Below, piece by piece: positions 1-9,047 of a stretch of DNA of 64,000 nucleotides (the stretch's first letter is position 1; each line of letters begins with the position of its first letter). Location: assembly GCA_009911195.1 (NCBI GenBank), contig QXWV01000002.1:175447-239446 (forward strand), in the 5' to 3' direction. The translations under genes and the position numbers were made by a program. A model generated the notes under the pieces. The model was not told the origin of the DNA. It worked only from the letters and a program-made list of their open reading frames with translations, and made no database searches. The stretch is from Lachnospiraceae bacterium. GTDB taxonomy: Bacteria > Bacillota > Clostridia > Lachnospirales > Lachnospiraceae.

Positions 1-804
1 CGCTTTGTCCGACATTGCCATAATTACTTCCCTCTGGCGCTCGGTACGCTTGAAATCATCCCCTGCGGTATAGCGGATACGGCAGTAGGCCGTAGCCTGC
101 AAGCCGGTCAGCAACTGGTAGCCTGTACTGGTTACTTCTTTATAGGGGCGCTTCAAATCTTCAGCCATAGTGAACTGGTAGCTGTTCAGGTGGTTGATTT
201 CCGCCTCATCCACATCTATCATTACGCCGCCCAGGGCATCGATTGTATCCGCCAATCCGGCAAACCCTACGGTGATAAAGTCCGTAATGTTCATGTCCAG
301 ATTCATATTCAACATATTAATCGCCATTTCCGGCCCACCCTTCATATAAGCAGCATTGCACTTATTGTAGGTGTCATTGCTAAGGTTCAGGTAAGTATCC
401 CTGTATACGGACACAAGCTTACAATCCCCAGTATCCAGATTGATGGAAGCAATGATAATAGTATCGCTTCTCGTATTTTTCGCCAGAGCCCCTGTTGTCG
501 AGTCCACACCGAACAGGGCGATATTGCGGTATCCTTTCATATTCGTTGTTTCCGCCCGTTCCTTCACTTCCTCATTTATAACAAGCTTTTCCTCATTCAA
601 CTCTACTTTGCCGACTTTCTCAACTTTCAATACGGCATAAAGCACAGCCACCATAATGAGCAGGATAAATATCTCTACAATAAAGAGGATGATTTTTCCT
701 CTTTTCTTCTTCTCCCTCTCCCTGACGGACTGCTTTTTCCCCTGTGTACTTTGGGAAGTCTTGCTGCTCCCATTGCTTTTCTTTTTTTTCGATTTCTCAG
801 CCAT
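1..804 (-). CDS. LytR-CpsA-Psr (LCP) family glycopolymer ligase, 3' end outside window
   Basis: LCP proteins transfer polyprenyl-pyrophosphate-linked glycopolymers to peptidoglycan on the outer face of the membrane. I read 268 residues before the window edge; the C-terminus is missing. The N-terminus is a long Lys/Ser-rich cytoplasmic stretch, then one membrane segment (about residues 37-58), then the LCP domain. Its conserved charged positions are visible: ALFGVD, a following R-S-D, V-YRD-T and, near the edge, RIRY followed by RTERQRE. Two in-frame ATGs exist at 810 and 804. The AGGGAG site lies only 1-2 nt from 810 but 7 nt from 804, so 804 is chosen. It is the last gene of the long minus-strand polysaccharide run, which suits a final attachment step. 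The family call is firm; the polymer it attaches is inferred. Confidence 0.9.
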   Translation of the reverse strand, partial: MAEKSKKKKSNGSSKTSQSTQGKKQSVREREKKKRGKIILFIVEIFILLIMVAVLYAVLKVEKVGKVELNEEKLVINEEVKERAETTNMKGYRNIALFGVDSTTGALAKNTRSDTIIIASINLDTGDCKLVSVYRDTYLNLSNDTYNKCNAAYMKGGPEMAINMLNMNLDMNITDFITVGFAGLADTIDALGGVMIDVDEAEINHLNSYQFTMAEDLKRPYKEVTSTGYQLLTGLQATAYCRIRYTAGDDFKRTERQREVIMAMSDKA

Positions 805-876
805 TTTCATTCTCCCTTATCTTTTTGCAATTCGTTGTATTACATTGCGTCCCCTGTACTCTGCTTAATCAATATA

Positions 877-2286
877 CTAATAAGCATTTTTATTGATGAA
901 CCCTTTAAAAATAGTCAGGAACATAATCTTAATATCCAAGCCCATGGTCCAATTCTCTATATAAAAAATATCGTACTCAACCCGCTTACGGATAGACGTA
1001 TCGCCCCGGTATCCGTTAATTTGTGCCCATCCGGTCAGCCCCGGCCGCACCTGATGCTTAATCATATAACGGGGTATCTCTTCTTTAAATTTCTCCACAA
1101 ACAGCGGCCGCTCCGGCCTGGGTCCCACCAAACTCATTTCCCCCGCTAAAATATTGAAAAACTGGGGCAACTCGTCCAGGCTTGTCTTCCTCAATATCTT
1201 TCCTACCCTTGTTACCCGTGGGTCATCCTTTACCGTCCATGCCTTTTTTTCCTGAGAAGGCTTCTGCAATTCCATAGTACGGAATTTGTACATATAAAAT
1301 GACTTATTGTGAAGCCCTACCCTCTCCTGTTTAAAAATCACCGGCCCCGGGCTGGTAACTTTTACAAGAATTGCGGCCAGAAGCATAAAAGGAGATGAAA
1401 CAATCAGTCCAAAGAGCGCCCCCACCACATCCACTGCCCTTTTTGCCATCCAATTCAGCGTATTGGTCAAAGGCACATACCTGATATTAATAACCGGCAG
1501 CCCCATCAAATCTTCTGTATAGGGCCTGCTCGGCACCAGATTATTATAATCCGGAATAAATTTCGTATGGACACCGGATTTTTCGCACAAGTCCACAATC
1601 CGTTCCAGACGATTATAATCTTCCAGTGCCAATGTAACCGCAATTTCATCCAGTTTATTCTCGGGCAGGATATATAAAAGGTTTTCTATCCTCCCCAACA
1701 CTTTCACGCCTTTATACAGCGTGCCGCTGGGCACCCTGTCATCCAAAATACCCCTTACCACATATCCCCATTGGGGATTAGCATTAATTCTGGTAATATA
1801 TTCCTCCGCTGCCCGCGAATATCCCACTAAAAGTACATACTTTAAATTATACCCTTTTTTCCGAAAATATTGCAAACTATTCCTTATCATTGTTTTTGAA
1901 AAAGTAGACAATATAATCGTTATGATATAAAAAAGGCCAACCAAAAGACGGGAAAAATGCTCTATTTTAAAAGCATAAAGCACTACCATAAATAACATAG
2001 TCCCCGTTGTATTTGCTTTTATAATCCCGGCTATTTCATACTTTCTCCGCGTCGCCCGTTTTGGCGTATACATGTTAAAAAAATAGTATAGAGCCACATA
2101 ACCGGGTACAATAAAATAAAGCGCACTGAAATATGTCTCAACAGACAACGCAGTCACGCCGGGTTCCGTATCTGCAAGCGGTGTCGCAAATTTTATCAAC
2201 CATGCCAGTGAATAGGAAAGGGCTATAACAACCGCATCCACCAGCAGGTGCAGTCTATTAAAATATTTTTGGTTATCTTTTATCAT
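877..2286 (-). CDS. WbaP/EpsE-type polyprenyl-phosphate sugar-1-phosphate transferase
   Basis: This enzyme starts glycan assembly by moving a hexose-1-phosphate from a UDP-sugar onto undecaprenyl phosphate at the inner membrane face. The 469 residues show four N-terminal membrane segments (about 10-130), a Rossmann-like CoA-binding-3 region (about 145-260), a further hydrophobic segment near 285-310 and the C-terminal bacterial sugar transferase domain. That domain has FKQERVG, MYKFRTM, the acidic catalytic S-L-D-E-L-P-Q motif, GPRPERP and RPGLTGWAQ. Length is usual for the large-membrane-domain subfamily. The start has GGTGA 5 nt upstream, and a good promoter lies 30-60 nt before it. It sits between LCP and GT2 genes. 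The sugar (Gal, Glc or GalNAc type) cannot be read from sequence. Confidence 0.93.
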   Translation of the reverse strand: MIKDNQKYFNRLHLLVDAVVIALSYSLAWLIKFATPLADTEPGVTALSVETYFSALYFIVPGYVALYYFFNMYTPKRATRRKYEIAGIIKANTTGTMLFMVVLYAFKIEHFSRLLVGLFYIITIILSTFSKTMIRNSLQYFRKKGYNLKYVLLVGYSRAAEEYITRINANPQWGYVVRGILDDRVPSGTLYKGVKVLGRIENLLYILPENKLDEIAVTLALEDYNRLERIVDLCEKSGVHTKFIPDYNNLVPSRPYTEDLMGLPVINIRYVPLTNTLNWMAKRAVDVVGALFGLIVSSPFMLLAAILVKVTSPGPVIFKQERVGLHNKSFYMYKFRTMELQKPSQEKKAWTVKDDPRVTRVGKILRKTSLDELPQFFNILAGEMSLVGPRPERPLFVEKFKEEIPRYMIKHQVRPGLTGWAQINGYRGDTSIRKRVEYDIFYIENWTMGLDIKIMFLTIFKGFINKNAY

Positions 2287-2316
2287 AATTTCACCAAATT
2301 TCCTATACTGATATGT

Positions 2317-2345
2317 ATTTTACAATATTATAGGAAAAAGTACAA
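2317..2345 (-). promoter_or_regulatory. Putative sigma-A promoter of the phosphoglycosyltransferase gene
   Basis: Reading the minus strand, TTGTAC (2345-2340) is separated by 17 nt from TAAAAT (2322-2317), about 30 nt before the ATG at 2286. This implies that the phosphoglycosyltransferase and LCP genes can be transcribed apart from the upstream GT2 genes. No operator was recognised. Confidence 0.5.
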
Positions 2346-2420
2346 CTTAATTTTCCATAAAAATGGAAGATTGGGAAGATGCCGGAAATGCGGGCAGGGA
2401 GCAGGGATAAAAAAAATCCT

Positions 2421-3395
2421 CTATCCCGCTATCCTCCTTATCATGTTCACCCATAGTTCCAATTGAATCCTCATATAATTCCCCAGGCATTCCGGCCGGA
2501 ATGGTACTTTGTGCCTTTTGCCTTCTTCAGAACGGCATAGCCGTATCCCTTCCCAAATACCCTTCCAGTAGGTTTTTCCCATTCCTTTTCTGGCAAAAAA
2601 GAGAGCCTTGATGAAAATGCCTGCCATGAGGAAGGGCAGATTAAACAAAATCTGAACGGCCGGCATGTTTTTGTAAATCAGGTAAATGCTGTTCCTGGAA
2701 GATAATTTTACTTTGAATTCATTGTATCTGGAGCCGCTCACTGCGCTCCCTGCATGGTAAACAATTGCACCCGGCTCATAACAATTAGCAAACCCGGAAA
2801 TTTTTGCCCTGTATCCGATATCAATATCTTCCAGATAAGCGAAATGATTTTCGTCAAAATCCCCAATAACGGAAAAAATATCCTTCCGGTATATGGCCGC
2901 ACCGCCGCAGGCGGCAAAGATTTCCCTGGGAACAGAATAATTCCAGCTTTCTTTTCCTTTGCCCAGGGCAAAGGCCCAGCCCAAAGCGCAATATAAGTCT
3001 CCTGCGTCATCAATGATGTCCGGGTTTTGCATGGAAAGCATTTTGGCGCTTACGGAAAATACCCTCTCGTTATTTTGAATAGTTTTTAACAGGCGCGAAA
3101 CTAACTTTTTATCCACGACAGTATCGTTATTCAGTAAAATTACATACTTTGTACCGGCAAGGCGTATCCCTTCATTTACCGCACGGCAAAACCCCTGGTT
3201 TTTTTCAAAGCGAACGAGCCTGCACATTGGATAATTCTTTTCTACGATTTGTGCACTGCCATCTGAAGAACCGTTATCCACCACGATGATTTCAGGCATC
3301 ATATCCCCGATACAAATGGATTTGAGGCAATTGTCTATATATTTTATTCCGTTATAATTGGGTATCACTACCGTTACATCCGCTGATGTTTTCAT
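2421..3395 (-). CDS. GT2 family glycosyltransferase (rhamnosyltransferase-like)
   Basis: This is a cytoplasmic GT-A-fold glycosyltransferase expected to add one sugar to the growing lipid-linked chain. From the chosen start it has 324 residues. It opens with VTVVIPNYNG and has the donor-binding VDNGSSDGS, NQGFCRAVNEG, the metal-binding LLNNDT and a later acceptor-side ED-DIGYR. This pattern resembles rhamnosyltransferase-type GT2 enzymes. The C-terminal 80 residues contain hydrophobic helices that may touch the membrane. The open frame extends upstream to 3524, but residues before MKTSADV do not look like the family and would overlap the preceding gene. The ATG at 3395 follows an AGAAATGGGGA leader. 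Sugar specificity is unknown. Confidence 0.85.
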   Translation of the reverse strand: MKTSADVTVVIPNYNGIKYIDNCLKSICIGDMMPEIIVVDNGSSDGSAQIVEKNYPMCRLVRFEKNQGFCRAVNEGIRLAGTKYVILLNNDTVVDKKLVSRLLKTIQNNERVFSVSAKMLSMQNPDIIDDAGDLYCALGWAFALGKGKESWNYSVPREIFAACGGAAIYRKDIFSVIGDFDENHFAYLEDIDIGYRAKISGFANCYEPGAIVYHAGSAVSGSRYNEFKVKLSSRNSIYLIYKNMPAVQILFNLPFLMAGIFIKALFFARKGMGKTYWKGIWEGIRLCRSEEGKRHKVPFRPECLGNYMRIQLELWVNMIRRIAG

Positions 3396-3510
3396 ATTTC
3401 TATATTTCTCCCCATTTCTCTTCTCCGTCCCTATCCCCTGCAGACAAGGGGCGCACACCCCAAGTGCCATCTTTTGGCGGCTGAAGGCACTGACGTCAAT
3501 CGGCAGATGT

Positions 3511-4977
3511 TCAATACACCTCATTCCATTGCCCGGGCAGTTTGCGTTCCCAGTCCGGTATCCACACTACCATATAGCCTGCCCTTCGCACCCGTCTGCC
3601 GAAATCCAGGCATAATTTTTTCAGGTTTTCATCCCTGTTTTGTGCCACGCCTTCTTTTATGTTCCTTTCACTCTCTTTCTTTATTGTATTCCCAGCCTTC
3701 TCATGAAGTACAATTTCCTCATAGGGGAACCGCCGCATCCCATCCATTTCTTTCTCCCGATATGGTATGCCGAATACATCTTCAAAAATCCCCCAAAGCT
3801 CCTTCTTTACCCTCATATAACGCAAATCCACCGCATAGGCTTCCTGGGCAAGGGCAGCGCGGTGCATATATCCGCTGAAATTGCGGTTCAAGCCCGCATA
3901 CAGGCATTTCCCCCGGGAATTATATATCCCGCCCACAATGCGCCCCTTCTTGTCCACCAGTTTTCCCCCCACAACTCCCACTTCTTTCCGTTGGGCAAAA
4001 ATGCCGTTTTCATATGCAATACGGTAAAAACCTAAATGGAGGGTATGCTCCACACTTCCTTTCCACCCCCTGGCAGCCATAAAATCCTCCAAAGCCCTTT
4101 TCCCCGCTTCATAGGCATATCGCTTGCTTTCCGGATTCTCCGCTGTGGATTCGCTGTGGCAGCGCCAGTGGTACAGCACTTTCGGCACATGTACTACCGA
4201 ATCCCTTCCCCTCTCCTCCTCATAAATCAACCGGCCAATGGCGCGCAGGACTAAATCATAATCCTGTGCCCCGTCATAGCTTTCCCTAAGCTGCAAGCTG
4301 CGCATCAGTTCCTTTCGCATGACAAGAAAATGGCAGAAATAATTATTGGAAAAAAGCAAATCCAGGTTCAGCCCATGCTTACGGTGGGGTTCGTAGAATT
4401 CCGTCATATCCCCGTTCCCTTTGTCCTCATCCGAATATAACATCCAGGCCGTTTTTCCCCTTTGCGCGCTCTCGCGAATGGCTTTGGCCATCTCATATAG
4501 CGCATCGGGCGCAAGCACATCGTCATGGTCCAGCAGGCCGATATATTCCCCCTTGGCTATCGCAAGTGCTGCATTGGTATTTTCCGATATCCCCCTGTTT
4601 TCCTCCAGGCGGATATAGCGTATCCTCCGGTCCGGATAACTGCCCACCGTCTCCTGTACGCCATTCCCCCTGCCGGCATCCGCAATGATGAGTTCAAATT
4701 TTCCGTAGCTTTGGTTCAAAACGGATTCTATCATTTCCCGCAAATGCTCTTCCCTTGTTTCATAGGCAGGCACAAGGATGCTGAACCGGTACGGGGAAGC
4801 AACAGTCTCCTGCCTCTGCCTGGCCAATACTTCTTCTTCCACTTCCTCGTAATGGTAATCAGGCCCCTTGCCCACCTTCACCCTCTCCCAAACCGCATAA
4901 TACGTATTTTTCAGGCCGTTCTTTTTTAGATAATGATATGTCTTTTGTAAGTTACTTTTTTTAATAATATGCGCCAT
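3511..4977 (-). CDS. GT2 glycosyltransferase with a collapsed second domain
   Basis: A complete first GT-A domain occupies about residues 60-330: FSILVPAYETR, LNQSYGKFELIIADA, ENRGISENTNAAL, the metal-binding LLDHDDV, SDEDK and GAQDYDLVLR. The following 150 residues look like the second half of the second GT2 domain found in the gene at 7026-8996: VGVVGGKLVDKKGRIVGG lines up with VGAVGAKLYYGDKTIQHAG. The nucleotide-binding half of that domain, including its own SIII and NND motifs, is missing. I infer one active site plus a vestigial domain. The in-frame ATG at 4989 lies within the leader; the ATG at 4977 has GGGGAAG at a good distance and is preferred. It is the first of two adjacent GT2 genes read toward the phosphoglycosyltransferase. 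Confidence 0.85.
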   Translation of the reverse strand: MAHIIKKSNLQKTYHYLKKNGLKNTYYAVWERVKVGKGPDYHYEEVEEEVLARQRQETVASPYRFSILVPAYETREEHLREMIESVLNQSYGKFELIIADAGRGNGVQETVGSYPDRRIRYIRLEENRGISENTNAALAIAKGEYIGLLDHDDVLAPDALYEMAKAIRESAQRGKTAWMLYSDEDKGNGDMTEFYEPHRKHGLNLDLLFSNNYFCHFLVMRKELMRSLQLRESYDGAQDYDLVLRAIGRLIYEEERGRDSVVHVPKVLYHWRCHSESTAENPESKRYAYEAGKRALEDFMAARGWKGSVEHTLHLGFYRIAYENGIFAQRKEVGVVGGKLVDKKGRIVGGIYNSRGKCLYAGLNRNFSGYMHRAALAQEAYAVDLRYMRVKKELWGIFEDVFGIPYREKEMDGMRRFPYEEIVLHEKAGNTIKKESERNIKEGVAQNRDENLKKLCLDFGRRVRRAGYMVVWIPDWERKLPGQWNEVY

Positions 4978-5038
4978 ACTCTTCCCCATTTCTGCGCAGC
5001 ATTCATCATTGCAATTTTAATGTTCCATCGTCCTTTTG

Positions 5039-5079
5039 CAAAAGGGAAGCAACACGTCCAGCGCATCCCTTCCCTTTTG
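5039..5079 (-). terminator. Hairpin after the phosphohexomutase gene
   Basis: Arms CAAAAGGGAAG (5039-5049) and CTTCCCTTTTG (5069-5079) form an 11-bp stem with a 19-nt loop, just past the phosphohexomutase stop. There is no T-tract, so it may stabilise or separate transcripts rather than act as a classical terminator. The left arm can alternatively fold as CCTTTTGCAAAAGG (5032-5045). Confidence 0.4.
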
Positions 5080-5111
5080 TCCATCATGTCTTTTTCCAAA
5101 TACCCAATATA

Positions 5112-6833
5112 TTAGATGTGTGCTTTCAAAGCTTCTGTCAGCTTCTCCACTTTCTCCTGTGCATCCTCTAAGCTGTTCCCTTTTACCCCCATATAGAATT
5201 TCAGCTTAGGTTCCGTACCGGAAGGACGCGCACAGCACCAGGAATCATTGGTCAGGTCGAAATAAATAACATTGGACTGCGGAAGACCTGTTTCCCTCTC
5301 TTCCCCGCTCTCCATATTCACAATCTTGTTCCTGTCATAATCCCTTGCTTCCACTACTTTCAATTCGCCAAACTCTTTGGGCAGGTCGCCACGCAATTTG
5401 TCCATAATTGCCGCAATCTGCTTGGAGCCTTCGATGCCCTTCAATGTAATTGTGTACTGGGTTTCTTTAAAGTATCCGTATTTTTCATACAAATCCAACA
5501 TTTGGTCCCATACAGTCTTTCCATGCTTTTTGCACCATGCTGCCATTTCGCACAGGCACATCACAGCCACTACCGCATCTTTATCCCTTGCATGGGTTCC
5601 AGCCAGACAGCCATAGCTTTCTTCCAAACCAAACACATAATTATTCGAGCCGCTCTCCTCAAACCATTTAACCTGCTCGCCGATATATTTGAAGCCTGTG
5701 AGCACTTCAATGCATTTCACATTGTAGTCATCGGAAATAGCCTTTGCCATATTGGTAGTAACAATGGTTGTTACCAATGCCGGATTCTCTGGCATCGTAC
5801 CTGTAGCAGTCCGTTCCCTTAAAATATATTCTGCAATCAGCATTCCTGACATATTGCCGGTAAAAGGAACATATTCCCCACTTTTCGTATCCAGCGCATA
5901 AATCCCCAACCTATCCGCATCCGGGTCGGTAGCCAAAACAATATCCGCATTCTTTTCCTTCGCCAGCTTAAGGGCAAGGGTAAATGCCTTCGGGTCTTCC
6001 GGGTTAGGGTAATCCAGCGTAGTGAAATCCGGGTCCGGCAATTCCTGCTCCGGCACAACATATACATGTTTAAATCCCAGTTCCGATAAAATACGCCTTA
6101 CCGGCACATTTCCTGTTCCATGGAACGGGGAGTAAACAATTTTAATATCGTCCGCCATCTCTTTGATGATTTCCGGATGGATAATCTGCTTTTTCAGTTC
6201 TGCCATATAGGCATCGTCGATTTCCGCCCCGATGACCTGATACAGCCCTGCCTGAATGGCTTCTTCTTTATCCATGGTCTTCACATCATGGTAATCGGTA
6301 ACATTTTTCACTTCTGTGATAATCTCTTTATCCTTCGGTGCCGTCACCTGTGCGCCATCTTCCCAATATGCTTTATAGCCGTTATATTCCGGCGGATTAT
6401 GGCTGGCCGTAATCACAATACCTGAAATACAGCCCAGTTGCCTTAATGCAAAGGATAATTCCGGTGTGGGGCGGAGGGCATCGAATACATAAGCCTTAAT
6501 GCCGTTTGCCGCTAAGCACAGGGCCGCTTCATCTGCAAATTCAGGGGATTTTCTCCTGGAATCATAAGCAATGGCAACCCCTTTTTCTTTCCCGCCCTGC
6601 TTTAAAATATAGTTGGCCAGCCCCTGGGTAGCCTTGCGCACTGTATAGATGTTCATCCGGTTTGTCCCTGCCCCGATTACGCCACGCAGGCCGCCGGTGC
6701 CGAATTCCAGTTCTTTATAGAAACGGTCCTCTATCTCCTTTTCGTCATTCCTGATGGCCAATAATTCTTTCTTCGTATCCTCATCAAAATACTCGTCATT
6801 CAGCCAGAAGTTAAATTCTTCCTGATAGCTCAT
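5112..6833 (-). CDS. pgcA: Phosphoglucomutase/phosphomannomutase (alpha-D-phosphohexomutase)
   Basis: The enzyme interconverts hexose-6-phosphate and hexose-1-phosphate, feeding NDP-sugar synthesis, here glucose-1-phosphate for RfbA. All four family landmarks are present in the 573 residues: phosphoserine loop TASHNPP (Ser144), metal loop D303-P-D-A-D307-R, sugar loop GLEESYG and phosphate-binding RPSGTEPK. The length fits the 570-580-residue PgcA-type mutases of Firmicutes. AGGAGG lies 9 nt before the ATG, a strong site. It is placed between GT2 genes and has about 190 nt of upstream sequence, so it may be separately expressed. The symbol is given on family resemblance; glucose versus mannose preference is inferred from the rhamnose genes nearby. 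Confidence 0.93.
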   Translation of the reverse strand: MSYQEEFNFWLNDEYFDEDTKKELLAIRNDEKEIEDRFYKELEFGTGGLRGVIGAGTNRMNIYTVRKATQGLANYILKQGGKEKGVAIAYDSRRKSPEFADEAALCLAANGIKAYVFDALRPTPELSFALRQLGCISGIVITASHNPPEYNGYKAYWEDGAQVTAPKDKEIITEVKNVTDYHDVKTMDKEEAIQAGLYQVIGAEIDDAYMAELKKQIIHPEIIKEMADDIKIVYSPFHGTGNVPVRRILSELGFKHVYVVPEQELPDPDFTTLDYPNPEDPKAFTLALKLAKEKNADIVLATDPDADRLGIYALDTKSGEYVPFTGNMSGMLIAEYILRERTATGTMPENPALVTTIVTTNMAKAISDDYNVKCIEVLTGFKYIGEQVKWFEESGSNNYVFGLEESYGCLAGTHARDKDAVVAVMCLCEMAAWCKKHGKTVWDQMLDLYEKYGYFKETQYTITLKGIEGSKQIAAIMDKLRGDLPKEFGELKVVEARDYDRNKIVNMESGEERETGLPQSNVIYFDLTNDSWCCARPSGTEPKLKFYMGVKGNSLEDAQEKVEKLTEALKAHI

Positions 6834-6956
6834 GCTTCCATTCCTCCTATACTAATTATTTACGGGATGTTATCCTGAATATTATTTTATCTAGTATATC
6901 ATATTTTGGGCCATGCCGCTATAGGTATTGGTAATCATTTCACGGAAATAAATTTT

Positions 6957-6998
6957 CATGAGCCAAACGCCCTGCCCGCTGTGCTGCCCATGAAAATT
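6957..6998. repeat. Copy 1 of a 42-nt dispersed intergenic element
   Basis: This 42-nt segment matches 54570-54611 at 35 of 42 positions. Both copies are bounded by CATG and CCCATG, which can pair, and share the core CTGCCCGCTG. Here the pairing extends outward (AATTTTCATG at 6951-6960 with CATGAAAATT at 6989-6998). It lies between the GT2 gene ending at 7026 and the mutase gene. No mobile gene is linked to it. Confidence 0.55.
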
Positions 6999-7025
6999 AA
7001 ATAGAACCTATGCACTTACAGAATC

Positions 7026-8996
7026 CTACTCAACCCGCAACGAAAAATCGCTCCTGTCCAGGGAAAAGTTGGGATTATAATACGGGTCGCCCTTGGCCAG
7101 CACTTCCTTCCATTTCTCCCGGAAACGGGCGGATTCCTCATTATAGCGCTCCGCCTTCTCCCCTTTATCATCCAGCCCTCTGGAAGCGGATTCAAAATGG
7201 AACAGCTCCGCAAAGGGGGTAAACACATTCAAATACCCCATTTCCCTTAACTTTATGCAAAAGTCCACATCATTCAGGGAAACTGCAAAAGATTCTTCCA
7301 ACCCCCCTGCCTTTTCAAACAGTTCTTTGGAAACCATCAGGCATGCGCCGGTAACGGCGGATACATTCTGGGTATAGCAAAGCCTGCCCATATAACCCAG
7401 GTTTTCACGGTGCTGCATATAATGGCTGTGCCCCGCCGTGCGGTGGGCTCCCAGGCCAAGTACCACACCGGCATGCTGTATCGTCTTGTCTCCATAATAT
7501 AGCTTTGCACCTACCGCACCCACATCATCCCTTTGGGCATACATCAGCAGCTCTTCCATCCAATTCACGGTAATCACCTGGGTGTCATTATTTAACAGCA
7601 GAAGATATTCGCCTTCCGCCTTTTCCGCCCCCAGGTTATTGATGGCCGAATAGTTGAATGGCCCGTGGTAAGTGATGATTTTTACCTTTTCGTTCTGCTT
7701 CAGTTCCTCATAGTATTTTTGTATTTCCGCCGTTTCGCTGTTATTTTCCACCACAATAATTTCAAAATTATCGTATGTGGATTTTTCCATAATCGATGAG
7801 ATGCATCTACGTAAATCCGGTTCATGGTCTTTATTGGCAATGATAATGGATATCTTCGGGTTGCCGACAATCTGGTAGCTGATTTTGAAAATTGTTTCAA
7901 AAGCACGTGTACTTGTGATTTTAAAATGCTCAAAACCATGTTTTCTCAAATGGTCCGCCACTGCCCCCTTGGCTGCGTCCACCGCATAGGTTTTGGCCTG
8001 AATGCCGCTGGCCACGCTGCCGGAATGGGAACGCCAATAATACATCAGCTTGGGCACATGCACCACTTTCTTCGCCTTATCCGTCAGGCGCAGTATCATA
8101 TCGTGGTCCTGGCTGCCGTCGAATTTGGTGCGGAACAGCTCGTTCCCATCCAAAAGATGTCTGTAAAAAACAGTGAAATGGCAAATATAATTATTGGCGC
8201 GCAGATTGTCAATGGCATAGTCCGGCTTAAAATGCATGGTGAGCATTTTATTGATATCGTTATTTTTAAAGGTGGTTTCATCACAATAAATATAATCTGC
8301 CCCCTGCTCGTTGATGACCTTTGCATATTCATAAAGCACGGAAGGATGGATGATGTCATCATGGTCAAACAGGCCGATATATTCCCCCGTAGCCATGGCC
8401 AGACACCGGTTCGTATTCCCGGAAATCCCTTCATTTTTTTCCAGCTTCTTGTAGACAATCCGCCCTTCCCCACCGGTACAAGCTTTATCGCCTTTCTGAT
8501 ATTCCAGGCATATCTGCCCCACATAATTATGGGCTTCGTCGGAGCCATCCGCCAGGCAAAGTTCCCAATTTCCATAAGTCTGGTTTATCACCGAATCCAA
8601 CATGGCCGTCAGAAATTCACGGGGCGTATTATAAAGGGGAACTAAGATGCTGAACTTCACCATATGAGGAAATATCGTTTCCTGTTCCACGCGCCTTCTT
8701 TCTTCGTCGGGAAAGCTGGCCGTACCATAACGCTCCATGGCCGCCCGCTCCCTCCCCTTATATTTTATCTTCGCCCATATGCCCCGCAGATTGCCGCAGT
8801 TTCTTAACCGGTCCCTCTGGCGGATACAGTAGTGCATCGCTTTGCGAAACGGTGCGCTCATTTTCCAGATAGGATTCGTCTTAATCCGGTTGATTTTATA
8901 ATTCAACTCCTCGTTTTTCTCTTCCAGTTCCGCAATCCGGCCGGCTAAATCCGCACACTTAATATGCTCTTTTTCATATGCCGCTTTATAGTCCAT
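7026..8996 (-). CDS. Two-domain GT2 glycosyltransferase
   Basis: The 656-residue protein carries two full GT-A domains and probably adds two residues, or alternating linkages, to the polymer in the cytoplasm. Residues 1-50 form a charged helix likely to be coiled coil. Domain 1 (about 110-340) has FSILVPLYNT, LFDHDDI and SQDHDMILR. Domain 2 (about 370-620) has ISIIIANKDH, VVENNSE, LLLNNDTQV, TGACLMVSKE and NDVDFCIKL. The second domain is the rhamnan-type GT2 class seen in ABC-exported polysaccharide loci. The start has AGGAG about 9 nt upstream inside a leader motif shared with the ACP gene at 40857. It directly follows the GT2 gene at 9048-11309 and is probably cotranscribed with it. Confidence 0.9.
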   Translation of the reverse strand: MDYKAAYEKEHIKCADLAGRIAELEEKNEELNYKINRIKTNPIWKMSAPFRKAMHYCIRQRDRLRNCGNLRGIWAKIKYKGRERAAMERYGTASFPDEERRRVEQETIFPHMVKFSILVPLYNTPREFLTAMLDSVINQTYGNWELCLADGSDEAHNYVGQICLEYQKGDKACTGGEGRIVYKKLEKNEGISGNTNRCLAMATGEYIGLFDHDDIIHPSVLYEYAKVINEQGADYIYCDETTFKNNDINKMLTMHFKPDYAIDNLRANNYICHFTVFYRHLLDGNELFRTKFDGSQDHDMILRLTDKAKKVVHVPKLMYYWRSHSGSVASGIQAKTYAVDAAKGAVADHLRKHGFEHFKITSTRAFETIFKISYQIVGNPKISIIIANKDHEPDLRRCISSIMEKSTYDNFEIIVVENNSETAEIQKYYEELKQNEKVKIITYHGPFNYSAINNLGAEKAEGEYLLLLNNDTQVITVNWMEELLMYAQRDDVGAVGAKLYYGDKTIQHAGVVLGLGAHRTAGHSHYMQHRENLGYMGRLCYTQNVSAVTGACLMVSKELFEKAGGLEESFAVSLNDVDFCIKLREMGYLNVFTPFAELFHFESASRGLDDKGEKAERYNEESARFREKWKEVLAKGDPYYNPNFSLDRSDFSLRVE

Positions 8997-9004
8997 CTTT
9001 TTTG

Positions 9005-9023
9005 TCTCCTATTCCAGTTCCGC
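9005..9023 (-). promoter_or_regulatory. Recurring translation leader, type B, copy 1
   Basis: The minus strand of this 19-mer (plus strand TCTCCTATTCCAGTTCCGC) contains the AGGAG ribosome-binding site of the GT2 gene at 8996. The identical 19-mer precedes the unrelated ACP gene at 40866-40884. A near match lies at 48599-48614 before a GT2 gene, and a weaker one at 57749-57767 before gtrA. Confidence 0.6.
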
Positions 9024-9047
9024 GCTTACCCTTCCGGGTGGGGCGGC

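Noticed and set aside
190..1149. A 319-codon plus-strand open frame at the window start
   Set aside because: It runs antisense through the LCP and phosphoglycosyltransferase genes, whose motifs are unmistakable, and has no recognisable domain.
6873..6905. Promoter for the phosphohexomutase gene
   Set aside because: A TATACT box is present on the minus strand but no acceptable -35 box at 16-18 nt was found, so it was not listed.
7824..8645. A 273-codon plus-strand open frame antisense to the two-domain GT2 gene
   Set aside because: The opposite strand encodes clear GT2 motifs over the same bases; the antisense translation is low in family-like structure and has no ribosome-binding site of note.
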